From Streptomyces macrolidinus (GTDB lineage Bacteria > Actinomycetota > Actinomycetes > Streptomycetales > Streptomycetaceae): a stretch of 64,000 nt of DNA. The DNA lies in assembly GCF_023887685.1 (NCBI RefSeq), contig NZ_JAMWMR010000015.1, positions 62,001-126,000 of the forward strand, in the 5' to 3' direction. Numbering within the stretch: position 1 is the first letter of the stretch; every line of letters starts with the position of its first letter. A program made the position numbers and the translations under genes. Below, piece by piece: positions 1 to 8,024 of this stretch. Below the pieces are notes generated by a model. It was not told the origin of the DNA. It searched no databases and saw only the letters and a list, made by a program, of their open reading frames with translations.

Positions 1-662
1 TGAAGGTACGTCACCCGTACGTGCCGCAGGGCGCCGAGCCGCCCCTCGGCGACCATGCGCCGCGCCAGCGCGGTGGCGGGCACCCGGCGGTAGTTGAAGC
101 CGACCATGGCCAACTGACCGCGTCCGGAGGCCACTTCGGCGGCCGAAGCCATCGCTTCGGCCTCCGCGACGGTGTTGGCGAGCGGCTTCTCGCACAGCAC
201 GTGCTTGCCCGCGGCCAGCGCGGCGAGGGCGATCTCGGCGTGGCTGTCGCCGGGTGTGCAGATGTCGACGAGGTCGATGTCGTCCCGGGCGATCAGGGCA
301 CGCCAGTCGGTCTCGGCCGTCGCCCAGCCGTGCCGGTCCGCCGCCGCGCGCACGGCCGTCTCGTCCCGGCCGCAGATCGCCGCCAGGACGGGGCGCAGCG
401 GCAGGTCGAAGACGCGGCCGACGGTGCGCCAGCCCTGGGAGTGAGCGGCGCCCATGAAGGCATAGCCGACCATGCCGACGTGCAGGGGCGGTTTGGTGCC
501 CTTGGCGGTCGCGGCCGGTGCTCGGTCCGGTGCCTCGGCTCCGTCCGATGCCTTGACTTCGGCCGATGCCCTGGCTTCGGCCGCGTGCGGCTTGGCGGCC
601 TCGGACTTCGCGGCCTCGGACTTCGCGGCCTCCGCGTTCTCCGACCGCTGCGGCTCTCCCAT
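1..662 (-). CDS. Gfo/Idh/MocA family NAD(P)-dependent oxidoreductase (C-terminus outside window)
   Basis: Sugar or polyol dehydrogenase of the Gfo/Idh/MocA family, probably oxidising the substrate imported by the ABC transporter upstream. The Rossmann motif VGMVGYAFMG starts near residue 62 and the family motif CEKPLA follows in the cofactor domain; the C-terminal substrate domain lies beyond the window edge. The ATG at 662 follows a strong GAGGAGG site. Oddly, about 59 residues of Ala/Glu/Lys-rich low-complexity sequence (AEAAKSEAAKSEAAK and similar) precede the fold, coded in part by a 15-bp direct repeat at 597-626. It is the last visible gene of the leftward sugar operon, 58 bp after the binding-protein gene. 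Inositol 2-dehydrogenase or another sugar dehydrogenase are both possible; the substrate cannot be read from the sequence. Confidence 0.85.
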   Translation of the reverse strand, partial: MGEPQRSENAEAAKSEAAKSEAAKPHAAEARASAEVKASDGAEAPDRAPAATAKGTKPPLHVGMVGYAFMGAAHSQGWRTVGRVFDLPLRPVLAAICGRDETAVRAAADRHGWATAETDWRALIARDDIDLVDICTPGDSHAEIALAALAAGKHVLCEKPLANTVAEAEAMASAAEVASGRGQLAMVGFNYRRVPATALARRMVAEGRLGALRHVRVTYL

Positions 663-720
663 GGGAGGGTCCTCCTCGTCCTCGTCGTGATGGCGCCGTG
701 GGGGGTGGGGGCGGGAGTCG

Positions 721-1770
721 TCACTTGAAGCCGGTGGGCATGTACTGATCGACGTTGTCCTTGTCCACGACGGCCGAGTAGAGCGTGAGCGAGGCGGGGA
801 TCTCGTACTCGGCGAGGCCGCCGACGCCCTTGCCCTGGCCGAGGGCGCGGGCGAGGTCGATCGCGGAGGCGGCCATGGTCGGCGGGTAGAGGACGGTGGC
901 CTTCAGGACGCCCTTGTCCTGCTTGATGGCCTGGAACGCGGCGAGCGCGCCCGCGCCGCCGACCATCATGAAGTCGCTTCGGCCCGCCTGCTCGATGGCG
1001 CGCAGCGCGCCCACGCCCTGGTCGTCGTCGTGGTTCCACAGGGCGTCGAACTTCGATTGGGCCTGGAGGAGTTGGGCCATCTTGGCCTGTCCCGACTCGA
1101 CCGTGAAGTCGGCGGCCTGACGGGCCACCTTCGTGATGTTCGGGTAGTTCTTCAACGCGTCGTCGAAGCCCTGGGTGCGCTGCTTGGTCAGTTCCAGGTT
1201 GTCGAGCCCGGCCAACTCGACGACGCGGGCGTCCGACTTCCCCTTGAGCTTCTCGCCGATGTAGCGACCGGCGTTGAGCCCCATGCCGTAGTTGTCGCCG
1301 CCGATCCAACAGCGGTACGCCTGCGGTGTGTTGAAGATGCGGTCGAGGTTGACGACCGGGATGCCCGCGCGCATCGCCTTCAGCCCGACCTGGGTGAGTG
1401 CCTTGCCGTCGGCGGGCAGGATCACCAGCACGTCGACCTTCTTGTTGATGAGGGTCTCGATCTGACCGATCTGCGCGGCGGTGTCGTTCGACCCCTCGGT
1501 GATCTCCAGGGTGATGTCCGGGTACTTCCCGGCACGGCTCTTGGCGTTGTCGTTGATGGCGTTGAGCCAGCCGTGGTCGGCCTGCGGTCCGGCGAAGCCG
1601 ATGGTGACGTGCTTGCCGGGGGTGTTGTCGGCGGCCGACTGGCCGTTGCCCGCGGGCTTCGCGTCCTTGTCGTCGTTGCTCGTGCACCCGGTGAGGAAGG
1701 CACCGGCGGAGACGGCGGCGGCCCCGAAGAGCATGCCTCTTCGGCTCGTGAAGGACGTCCGTTCTGACAT
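721..1770 (-). CDS. sugar ABC transporter substrate-binding lipoprotein
   Basis: Periplasmic-binding-protein type 1 fold (RbsB/XylF-like), 349 residues, anchored to the outer face of the membrane. Residues 1-29 form a lipoprotein signal with an Arg-Arg pair (10-11), a hydrophobic stretch and the lipobox LTGC ending at Cys29; the RR pair suggests possible Tat export. The mature part starts VTIGFAGPQADHGW, typical of ribose/inositol-type binding proteins. It delivers sugar to the permease and ATPase encoded just upstream; the gap to the permease is 17 bp, so one transcript is likely. The reading frame stays open well upstream into the permease gene, but the ATG at 1770 gives the expected signal peptide. 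The exact sugar is unknown. Confidence 0.9.
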   Translation of the reverse strand: MSERTSFTSRRGMLFGAAAVSAGAFLTGCTSNDDKDAKPAGNGQSAADNTPGKHVTIGFAGPQADHGWLNAINDNAKSRAGKYPDITLEITEGSNDTAAQIGQIETLINKKVDVLVILPADGKALTQVGLKAMRAGIPVVNLDRIFNTPQAYRCWIGGDNYGMGLNAGRYIGEKLKGKSDARVVELAGLDNLELTKQRTQGFDDALKNYPNITKVARQAADFTVESGQAKMAQLLQAQSKFDALWNHDDDQGVGALRAIEQAGRSDFMMVGGAGALAAFQAIKQDKGVLKATVLYPPTMAASAIDLARALGQGKGVGGLAEYEIPASLTLYSAVVDKDNVDQYMPTGFK

Positions 1771-1787
1771 GGCGGTGAACCCTTCCC

Positions 1788-2807
1788 TCAAGTCGTGCTC
1801 GCGGTACGGCGCTGGACCAGCACGGCGGCGACGATGATCGCGCCCTTGGCGATCTGCTGGACGTCGCTCTGCAGGTTGTTCAGGGCGAAGATGTCGGTGA
1901 TCGTGGTGAAGATCAGGACGCCGAGCACGGAGCCGGTGATGGTGCCGCGGCCCCCGCTGAGCAGCGTCCCGCCGATGATCGCGGCGGCGATGGCGTCCAG
2001 TTCGTAGAGGTTGCCGTTGGTGTTCTGGCCGGAGCCGGACAGGACGATCAGCAGGAAGGCGGCGATGCCGCAGCACAGCCCGGACAGCAGATAGAGGTAG
2101 AGCCGCTGGCGGCGTACGTCGATACCGGCGAGCCGGGCCGCCTCCGCGTTGCCGCCGACGGCGACCGTGCGGCGCCCGAACGTGGTGCGGCCCAGGACCA
2201 GCCAGCCGATGACCGTCACCACCGCGAACACCATGACCAGCGGCGGGATGCCGAGCACATACGCGTCGCGCTCGCCGAGTCTCAGGACCTGGTCGACGGT
2301 GACGATCTGGGTTCTGCCGTCGGTGATCTGGAGTGCGAGGCCGCGCGCCGAGGCCAGCATGGCGAGCGTGGCGATGAACGGAACCATGCCGCCGTACGCC
2401 ACGAGCAGGCCGTTGACCAGGCCGCAGCCCACGCCGACGGCGACCGCGGTGAAGAGGATGCCCGCGAAGCCGTAGTCCTGGGTGGCGACCGTGGTGGCCC
2501 ATACCGAGGCGAGCGCGACGATCGCGCCGACCGACAGGTCGATGCCGCCGGAGGTGATGACGAAGGTCATCCCGACGGTGACCACACCGATCACCGAGGC
2601 CTGGGTGAGGACGAGTTGGAGGTTGCGGGTGTCGAGGAACTCGTCCGGCTTGGTGACGCCGCCGATGACGACCAGCGCGGCGAGCACGCCGAGGAGTGAG
2701 AGGGTGCGGACATCGAGGTGGGCCATCAGGCCGCGCCAGAAGGGGAGTTGGCCTGTCGGTGTCGCCTTGCCGGTGTCGTCGCGGGGCGGGGACATGTGCT
2801 GTGTCAT
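1788..2807 (-). CDS. sugar ABC transporter permease (RbsC family)
   Basis: Integral membrane subunit of a ribose/xylose/inositol-class ABC importer, 339 residues. Hydrophobic segments run through the whole protein after a polar N-terminus of about 30 residues. The family stretch GGIDLSVGAIVALASV lies near residues 88-103 and a GGTLLSGGRGT loop near 280-290, both typical of RbsC-type permeases. The ATG at 2807 overlaps the TGA of the ATPase gene by four bases (ATGA), which implies translational coupling; a second ATG at 2795 is possible. It forms the channel for substrate brought by the lipoprotein encoded downstream. Confidence 0.92.
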   Translation of the reverse strand: MTQHMSPPRDDTGKATPTGQLPFWRGLMAHLDVRTLSLLGVLAALVVIGGVTKPDEFLDTRNLQLVLTQASVIGVVTVGMTFVITSGGIDLSVGAIVALASVWATTVATQDYGFAGILFTAVAVGVGCGLVNGLLVAYGGMVPFIATLAMLASARGLALQITDGRTQIVTVDQVLRLGERDAYVLGIPPLVMVFAVVTVIGWLVLGRTTFGRRTVAVGGNAEAARLAGIDVRRQRLYLYLLSGLCCGIAAFLLIVLSGSGQNTNGNLYELDAIAAAIIGGTLLSGGRGTITGSVLGVLIFTTITDIFALNNLQSDVQQIAKGAIIVAAVLVQRRTASTT

Positions 2808-4342
2808 GACGCCGGGCTCCCTTCGCTCGCCACGGGGCTGTCTGCCATCACCAGGTCGAGCACGCGCCGCTCGTCCAACTCCCGGGCGGGCGCCTCGTGG
2901 ACGACCCGGCCTTCGCGCAGCACCAGGACGCGGTCGGCGAGCCCGAGCACCTCGGGCAGTTCGCTGGAGACCAGCAGCACGGCGACGCCCTCGGTGGCGA
3001 GACGGCGGACCACCGCGTACAGCTCGGCGCGCGCGCCGACGTCCACGCCGCGGGTCGGCTCGTCGAGCAGCAGCACCCGGCAGCCGCGCAGCAACCAGCG
3101 GGCCAGGACGGCCTTCTGCTGGTTGCCGCCGGAGAGGGTACGGACGCGTACGGAGGGGTTGTCGGGGCGCAGCGACAGCTCGCGGATCGCCTCGTGCGCC
3201 GCGGCCCGTTCGGCGCCCCGGTCGATCCAGCCCGCGTGCGCGAAGCGGGAGAGGGAGGAGACCGATACGTTGTGGGTGACGGACTCCAGCATGAGCAGGG
3301 CCTGTGCCTTGCGCTCCTCCGGGGCGAGCCCGATCCCGGCACGGACCGCCGCGCGTACGTTGCCGGGGCGCAACGGGCTTCCACTGACGAGGACTTGACC
3401 GGCGGTGGGCCTGCGCGCCCCGTAGATCGTCTCCAGGATCTCGGAGCGACCGGAGCCGACGAGTCCCGCGAGGCCGACGATCTCGCCGGGGCCGACCGTG
3501 AGATCGAGGGGCTCGAACTCGCCCTTGCGCGCCAATCGCCGTACCTCCAGGACCGGTTGACCCGCAGGAGTCTCGGCGGGGCGCGGCGGGAAGACGTGCT
3601 CGACGTTGCGCCCTGTCATCAGCGCGACCACCTCGCGCGTCGGTGTCTCCTTGGCCGGGAGTCCGCCCGCCACCGCCCGGCCGTCCTTGAGGACGGTCAC
3701 CCGGTCGCCGATGCGGCGGATCTCCTCCAGGCGGTGGGAGATGTGGACGACGGCGACGCCGTCGGCGGTGAGGTCGCCGACGATTCGGAAGAGGTTGTCG
3801 ACCTCGTCCGGGTCGAGGGCGGCGGAGGGCTCGTCCATCACGATGAGCCGTACGTCGTGCGAGAGTGCCCGCGCCATGGACACGATCTGCTGCTGGGCGG
3901 CGGACAGTTGACCGACACGGCGGGCCGGGTCGATCTCGGGATGGCCGAGTCGGTGCAGCAATCGGGCTGTTGACGCGCGCGCCGCCTTCCCTCGCACGAT
4001 GAAGCCCGTCGTGGTCGGTTCATGGCCGAGGTGGACGTTCTCGGCCACCGACAGGTGTTCCACCAGGTCGAGTTCCTGGTAGATGGTGGCGATGCCGAGG
4101 CGCATGGCGGCGCTGGGCGAGCGGAGGGTGACGGGTTCGCCCCGCCAGCGGATCGTGCCGGTGTCAGGTTGGTGGGCACCGGCGAGGACCTTGATGAGGG
4201 TGGACTTCCCGGCCCCGTTCTGGCCGAGCAGGCAGTGCACTTCGCCGCTGTGGACGTCGAGGTCGACGCCGTCGAGGGCGCGGACGCCGGGGAACGCCTT
4301 GGTGATGCCGGACATGGTGAGCAGCGGTGGTTCTGATGCCAT
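2804..4342 (-). CDS. sugar ABC transporter ATP-binding protein, two fused ABC domains (RbsA/MglA-like)
   Basis: Cytoplasmic energising subunit, 512 residues, the usual size for the RbsA/MglA/XylG group with two ABC domains in one chain. Domain 1 has an intact Walker A (GQNGAGKST, residues 40-48), a poor signature (LSAAQQQ) and Walker B VMDEPSAAL. Domain 2 has a degenerate P-loop (GLVGSGRSE), a good signature LSGGNQQK and Walker B LLLDEPTRG. This complementary degeneration is normal for the family. It is the first gene of the transporter operon and follows a 120-bp gap after the ROK regulator gene that carries an inverted repeat. Confidence 0.95.
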   Translation of the reverse strand: MASEPPLLTMSGITKAFPGVRALDGVDLDVHSGEVHCLLGQNGAGKSTLIKVLAGAHQPDTGTIRWRGEPVTLRSPSAAMRLGIATIYQELDLVEHLSVAENVHLGHEPTTTGFIVRGKAARASTARLLHRLGHPEIDPARRVGQLSAAQQQIVSMARALSHDVRLIVMDEPSAALDPDEVDNLFRIVGDLTADGVAVVHISHRLEEIRRIGDRVTVLKDGRAVAGGLPAKETPTREVVALMTGRNVEHVFPPRPAETPAGQPVLEVRRLARKGEFEPLDLTVGPGEIVGLAGLVGSGRSEILETIYGARRPTAGQVLVSGSPLRPGNVRAAVRAGIGLAPEERKAQALLMLESVTHNVSVSSLSRFAHAGWIDRGAERAAAHEAIRELSLRPDNPSVRVRTLSGGNQQKAVLARWLLRGCRVLLLDEPTRGVDVGARAELYAVVRRLATEGVAVLLVSSELPEVLGLADRVLVLREGRVVHEAPARELDERRVLDLVMADSPVASEGSPAS

Positions 4343-4380
4343 GTGAGTTCCCCTCGGCGGGCGTTCGGCCGGTGTCAGGG

Positions 4381-4409
4381 CGAAACCGCTTGTCGGGCAG
4401 GCGATTTCG
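4381..4409. promoter_or_regulatory. candidate operator: 9-bp imperfect inverted repeat upstream of the sugar ABC operon
   Basis: CGAAACCGC (4381-4389) and GCGATTTCG (4401-4409) form an inverted repeat, 8 of 9 pairs, with an 11-base spacer, centred about 53 bp upstream of the ATPase start. The size and CGAAA...TTTCG arms suit a dimeric repressor. The ROK regulator encoded immediately upstream is the obvious candidate; this is inference from position. Confidence 0.4.
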
Positions 4410-4462
4410 GGGCAGGGCAGAGCAGAGCGAGGCGCTGTACTGGAGGGCTACCGGTGAGCCGG

Positions 4463-5662
4463 TTACGCGGGTGAGAAGAGGTGGTCACTGATGAGCCGGG
4501 CCGCGCCGATGACTCCGGCGGCGGGTCCCAACTCGCCGAGCACGATGGGCAGATTGCCGGTCGCCAGGGGCAGCGACTGGCGGTAGACCTGGGTGCGGAT
4601 CGCGGCGAGCAGGGTGTGGCCGAGGCCGGTGACCCCGCCGCCGATCACCACCAGGCCGGGGTTGAAGAAGCTGACCAGGCCGGCGATGACCTGGCCGGTG
4701 CGGGTTCCGCCTTCCCGGATGAGGGCGAGCGAGGTGGTGTCGCCCGCGGCGGCAGCGGCGGCGACATCGACGGCGCTGAGCGTGCCGTGCGTGCCGTTCG
4801 CCTCACGTCGTCTCGCCAGTTCCGGCGAGAGTCCCTGCTGGGCCGCCTCCTGTGCGTCGCGGGCGAGGGCCGCCCCGCTGAAGTAGGCCTCCAGACACCC
4901 CCGGTTGCCGCAGGCGCACGGACGTCCCTCGGGCACGGCCTGGATGTGCCCGATGTCGCCCGCGCTGCCCGTCGTACCGCGGTGGACCGCACCGCCGACG
5001 ACGATGCCGCAGCCGATACCGGTGCCGATCTTGACGCAGAGGAAGTCGCTCACCGTGCGGGCGATGCCCGCGTGCTGCTCGCCCAGGGCCATCAGGTTCA
5101 CGTCGTTGTCGACCATGACCGGGCAGCCGAGTTCCTGACTGAGCGCCTCCCGTACCGGGAAGCCGTCCCAGCCCGGCATGATCGGCGGCGCGACCGGTAC
5201 GCCTTCGGGGAAGCGAACCGGGCCCGGTACGCCGATGCCCGCGCCGTCGAAGTGCTCCGCGAGCCCGGAGGCCTTCAACTTCGCGGCCATGGTGAGGACT
5301 TGCTCGAAGACCGCGCCGGGACCCTCGCGCACGTCCATGGGCTGGTTGAGGTGCCCGAGCACCTCCAGTTCGGCGTTGGTGACGGCGACGTCGACCGAGG
5401 TCGCGCCGATGTCGACGCCGAGGAAGCGCAGGCCGGGGGCGAGCCGGACGTTGTGGGAACGACGGCCGCCCCGCGAGGCGGCGAGACCGTCGGCCACGAC
5501 CAGCCCCGTCTCCAGCAGCCGCTCCACCTCCACGGCCAGCTTGGACCGGGACAGGTCGACCTGGTCGCCCAGTTGGGCACGGGAGTTGGGGCCGTTGTCA
5601 CGCAACAGGCGCAGCAGCCGGGCCTGATGGGCGTTCGCGGGTCGTGCCGTCATGCGTCTCAC
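4463..5662 (-). CDS. ROK family transcriptional regulator
   Basis: Repressor/activator of the NagC/XylR (ROK) type, 399 residues. The N-terminal 80 residues carry a winged HTH (around RAQLGDQVDLSRSKLAVEV); the rest is a sugar-kinase-like fold with LGVDIGATSVDV, the active-site-like VDNDVN segment and the ROK zinc motif CACGNRGC. It probably senses the sugar or sugar phosphate handled by the ABC importer and controls that operon, which starts 120 bp downstream on the same strand. The start at 5662 gives MRRMTARP; the ATG three codons later (5653) is equally possible. Because the DNA-binding domain is present, a regulator is more likely than a plain glucokinase. Confidence 0.9.
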   Translation of the reverse strand: MRRMTARPANAHQARLLRLLRDNGPNSRAQLGDQVDLSRSKLAVEVERLLETGLVVADGLAASRGGRRSHNVRLAPGLRFLGVDIGATSVDVAVTNAELEVLGHLNQPMDVREGPGAVFEQVLTMAAKLKASGLAEHFDGAGIGVPGPVRFPEGVPVAPPIMPGWDGFPVREALSQELGCPVMVDNDVNLMALGEQHAGIARTVSDFLCVKIGTGIGCGIVVGGAVHRGTTGSAGDIGHIQAVPEGRPCACGNRGCLEAYFSGAALARDAQEAAQQGLSPELARRREANGTHGTLSAVDVAAAAAAGDTTSLALIREGGTRTGQVIAGLVSFFNPGLVVIGGGVTGLGHTLLAAIRTQVYRQSLPLATGNLPIVLGELGPAAGVIGAARLISDHLFSPA

Positions 5663-5830
5663 GAACCCCTCCCCGCCTCAATTCGGCTGTCGGTGCCGCG
5701 CTTTGGAGGGGAACGTAGCAGCGGTCGCCGGGAGTGGGAAGAAGTCGTGCGCGAATTGCCGCGAGCTTTCGCCTCTCACAGGACAAAGACCATGGCACCC
5801 GGGACTACGGTGCCTTGTGCGGGGCGGAGG

Positions 5831-6778
5831 CTACGGGCAGCGGACGACCTGTCCCGCGTACGACAGGTTGCCGCCGAACCCGAAGAGCAGCACCCGGTCG
5901 CCGGACGAGATCTCGCCGCGCTCCACGAGCTTGGAGAGCGCGAGCGGGATGCTCGCGGCCGAGGTGTTCCCGGACTCGATCACATCGCGGGCGACGACCG
6001 CGTTCACGGCACCGAGCTTCTGGGCGAGCGGCTCGACGATCCGCAGGTTCGCCTGGTGCAGCACCACCGCGTCGAGGTCCTCGGGCGCGATCCCGGCCCG
6101 CTCGCAGACCCGGCGTGCCAGGGGCGGCAGTCGGGTCGTCGCCCACCGGTACACGCTCTGCCCCTCCTGCGCGAACCGCGAGGGCGTGCCCTCGATGCGT
6201 ACCGCGCGCCCCATCTCCGGTACCGAGCCCCACAGCACGGGACCGATGCCGGGCTCCGCACCGGGCGGGCACGCCTCGACCACGGCGGCCCCGGCGCCGT
6301 CCCCGACCAGCACGCACGTCGTACGGTCGCTCCAGTCCGTGATGTCGGACATCTTGTCGGCGCCGATGACGAGCGCCCGCGTCGCCGCGCCCGCGCGCAC
6401 CGCGTGGTCGGCGGTGGCGAGTGCGTGCGTGAACCCGGCGCAGACGACGTTGATGTCCATGGCGGCGGGCCGGGGGATGCCGAGCCGGGCGGCGACGCGA
6501 GCGGCCGTGTTCGGGGAGCGGTCGACGGCCGTGCTGGTGGCGACCATGACCAGGTCGATGTCCTGGGGCGTGAGCCCACCCGCGGCGAGCGCCTTGGCGG
6601 CGGCGTACGCGGCCAGCTCGTCCACGGGCTCGTCGGGCCCGGCGATGTGACGCGTGCGGATGCCCACCCGGCTGGTGATCCACTCGTCGCTGGTCTCGAC
6701 CATGCCCGCCAGGTCCTCGTTGGTGAGCACCTTGGCGGGCTGATAGTGGCCGACGGCGGTGATGCGCGAGCCGTTCAT
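5831..6778 (-). CDS. 3-oxoacyl-ACP synthase III (KAS III / FabH-like)
   Basis: Condensing enzyme of the FabH family, 315 residues, cytoplasmic. The catalytic triad is intact: Cys113 in NVVCAGF, His241 in VVLHQANLRI and Asn271 in ESGNTSAAS, matching the classical Cys-His-Asn order and spacing. FabH enzymes condense an acyl-CoA primer with malonyl-ACP to start fatty acid synthesis; related enzymes prime polyketides or make acyl transfer products. Here it stands alone, with no acyl carrier protein, FabD or FabF gene near, so it is probably a second, non-housekeeping copy. Divergent from fdhD across 186 bp. Confidence 0.9.
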   Translation of the reverse strand: MNGSRITAVGHYQPAKVLTNEDLAGMVETSDEWITSRVGIRTRHIAGPDEPVDELAAYAAAKALAAGGLTPQDIDLVMVATSTAVDRSPNTAARVAARLGIPRPAAMDINVVCAGFTHALATADHAVRAGAATRALVIGADKMSDITDWSDRTTCVLVGDGAGAAVVEACPPGAEPGIGPVLWGSVPEMGRAVRIEGTPSRFAQEGQSVYRWATTRLPPLARRVCERAGIAPEDLDAVVLHQANLRIVEPLAQKLGAVNAVVARDVIESGNTSAASIPLALSKLVERGEISSGDRVLLFGFGGNLSYAGQVVRCP

Positions 6779-6964
6779 GGGTGGTCCCCCTCGTGGGCAG
6801 GTGTCCGGCTCGACCAGTCTGATCAGTGACTCATGGGTACGAAGGCATGACCATCGACAGGAATGGGCCGTGCGTGTTGTCGGCTTCCCGCACAGCCGAC
6901 GGCGGCCGACCGGGCCGAGGCCGGGGTCTCACCAGGCGCAGGACGGGTGCAGGACAATGGGGCG

Positions 6965-7819
6965 ATGGGACGAGTCACGGAACGACGCAAGGTGATCCGC
7001 ATCCGGGACGGGGTCGTCTCGTCGCGCCCGGACACACTGGTCGCCGAGGAGCCGTTGGAGATCCGGCTGAACGGCAAGCCGCTCGCGATCACCATGCGCA
7101 CACCCGGGGACGACTTCGCCCTGGCGGCGGGCTTCCTGGTGAGCGAGGGCGTCCTGGGCGCCGCCTCGGACGTACGGAACATCGTGTACTGCGCGGGCGC
7201 CACCGCGGACGGGGTCAACACCTACAACGTGGTCGACGTGAGGACCGCGCCCGAGGTGGTGATCCCGGACATCACGCTGGAGCGGAACGTCTACACCACG
7301 TCCTCCTGCGGCCTGTGCGGCAAGGCGAGCCTGGACGCGGTCCGTACGACGGCGCGGTGGCCGATCGCGGACACTCCCCCACTGCGGGTGGAGCCGGAGC
7401 TGCTCGCGAGCCTTCCCGACCGGCTCCGCGCGGCCCAGCGGGTGTTCGAACGCACCGGGGGTCTGCACGCGGCTGCCCTGTTCGCCGAGGACGGGGAGCT
7501 GCTCGACATCCGCGAGGACGTGGGCCGGCACAACGCGGTCGACAAGCTGGTCGGCCGCGCCGTGCGCAGCGGCGCGTTGCCGCTGTCCCGCGCGATCCTG
7601 CTGGTCTCGGGCCGGGCCTCCTTCGAGCTGGCGCAGAAGGCGGTGATGGCGGGCATCCCGATGCTGGCCGCCGTCTCCGCACCGTCCTCCCTGGCGGTGG
7701 ACCTGGCCGCGGAGACGGGCCTGACCCTGGTGGGCTTCCTGCGCGGCAGCTCCATGAACGTGTACGCGGGCGACCATCGCATCGCCCTGCGGACGACGAC
7801 CAGGGCCGCCCGGAGCTGA
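6965..7819 (+). CDS. fdhD: formate dehydrogenase accessory sulfurtransferase FdhD
   Basis: FdhD passes sulfur from a cysteine desulfurase to the molybdenum cofactor of formate dehydrogenase. The 284-residue protein has the family features: EEPLEIRLNGKPL near residue 28, TPGDDFALAAGFL near 46, and the mobile-loop CxxC at Cys115/Cys118 (SSCGLCGK). The ATG at 6965 was chosen over an upstream in-frame ATG (6863) because family members begin with a short MGRVTERR-like leader. No formate dehydrogenase gene is in the window, so the client enzyme is encoded elsewhere. Convergent with the symporter gene downstream. Confidence 0.95.
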   Translation: MGRVTERRKVIRIRDGVVSSRPDTLVAEEPLEIRLNGKPLAITMRTPGDDFALAAGFLVSEGVLGAASDVRNIVYCAGATADGVNTYNVVDVRTAPEVVIPDITLERNVYTTSSCGLCGKASLDAVRTTARWPIADTPPLRVEPELLASLPDRLRAAQRVFERTGGLHAAALFAEDGELLDIREDVGRHNAVDKLVGRAVRSGALPLSRAILLVSGRASFELAQKAVMAGIPMLAAVSAPSSLAVDLAAETGLTLVGFLRGSSMNVYAGDHRIALRTTTRAARS

Positions 7820-7832
7820 GCAGCCTGTCGGC

Positions 7833-8024
7833 TTCCCGAGGGCACGGATCGCGCGCGGGGAGCCGACGCTCTACGAGCGGTGGCGGCGGGAGTTGTGGGA
7901 TCTGTTCACGGAGGGCGCGCTCAGGCCCGTCGTCCACGCGAGGTTCGCGCTGGAGGACGCGGCGAGGGCGCACGAGGCGATCGCGTCACGGAGCAATCTG
8001 GGGAAGGTGGTGCTGTGCACCTGA
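7833..8024 (+). pseudogene. 3' remnant of a zinc-type quinone oxidoreductase/alcohol dehydrogenase gene
   Basis: Read in the frame ending at the TGA 8022-8024, this stretch gives a typical C-terminus of the medium-chain dehydrogenase/quinone reductase family: LFTEGALRPVVHARF, then LEDAARAHEAI and finally NLGKVVLCT. No suitable start codon or Rossmann domain is present, and the 5' portion runs into the fdhD stop region. It therefore looks like the tail of a deleted gene left behind after fdhD. Its last 39 bases are antisense to the final codons of the symporter gene. Family assignment is by eye from the conserved tail motif. Confidence 0.6.
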
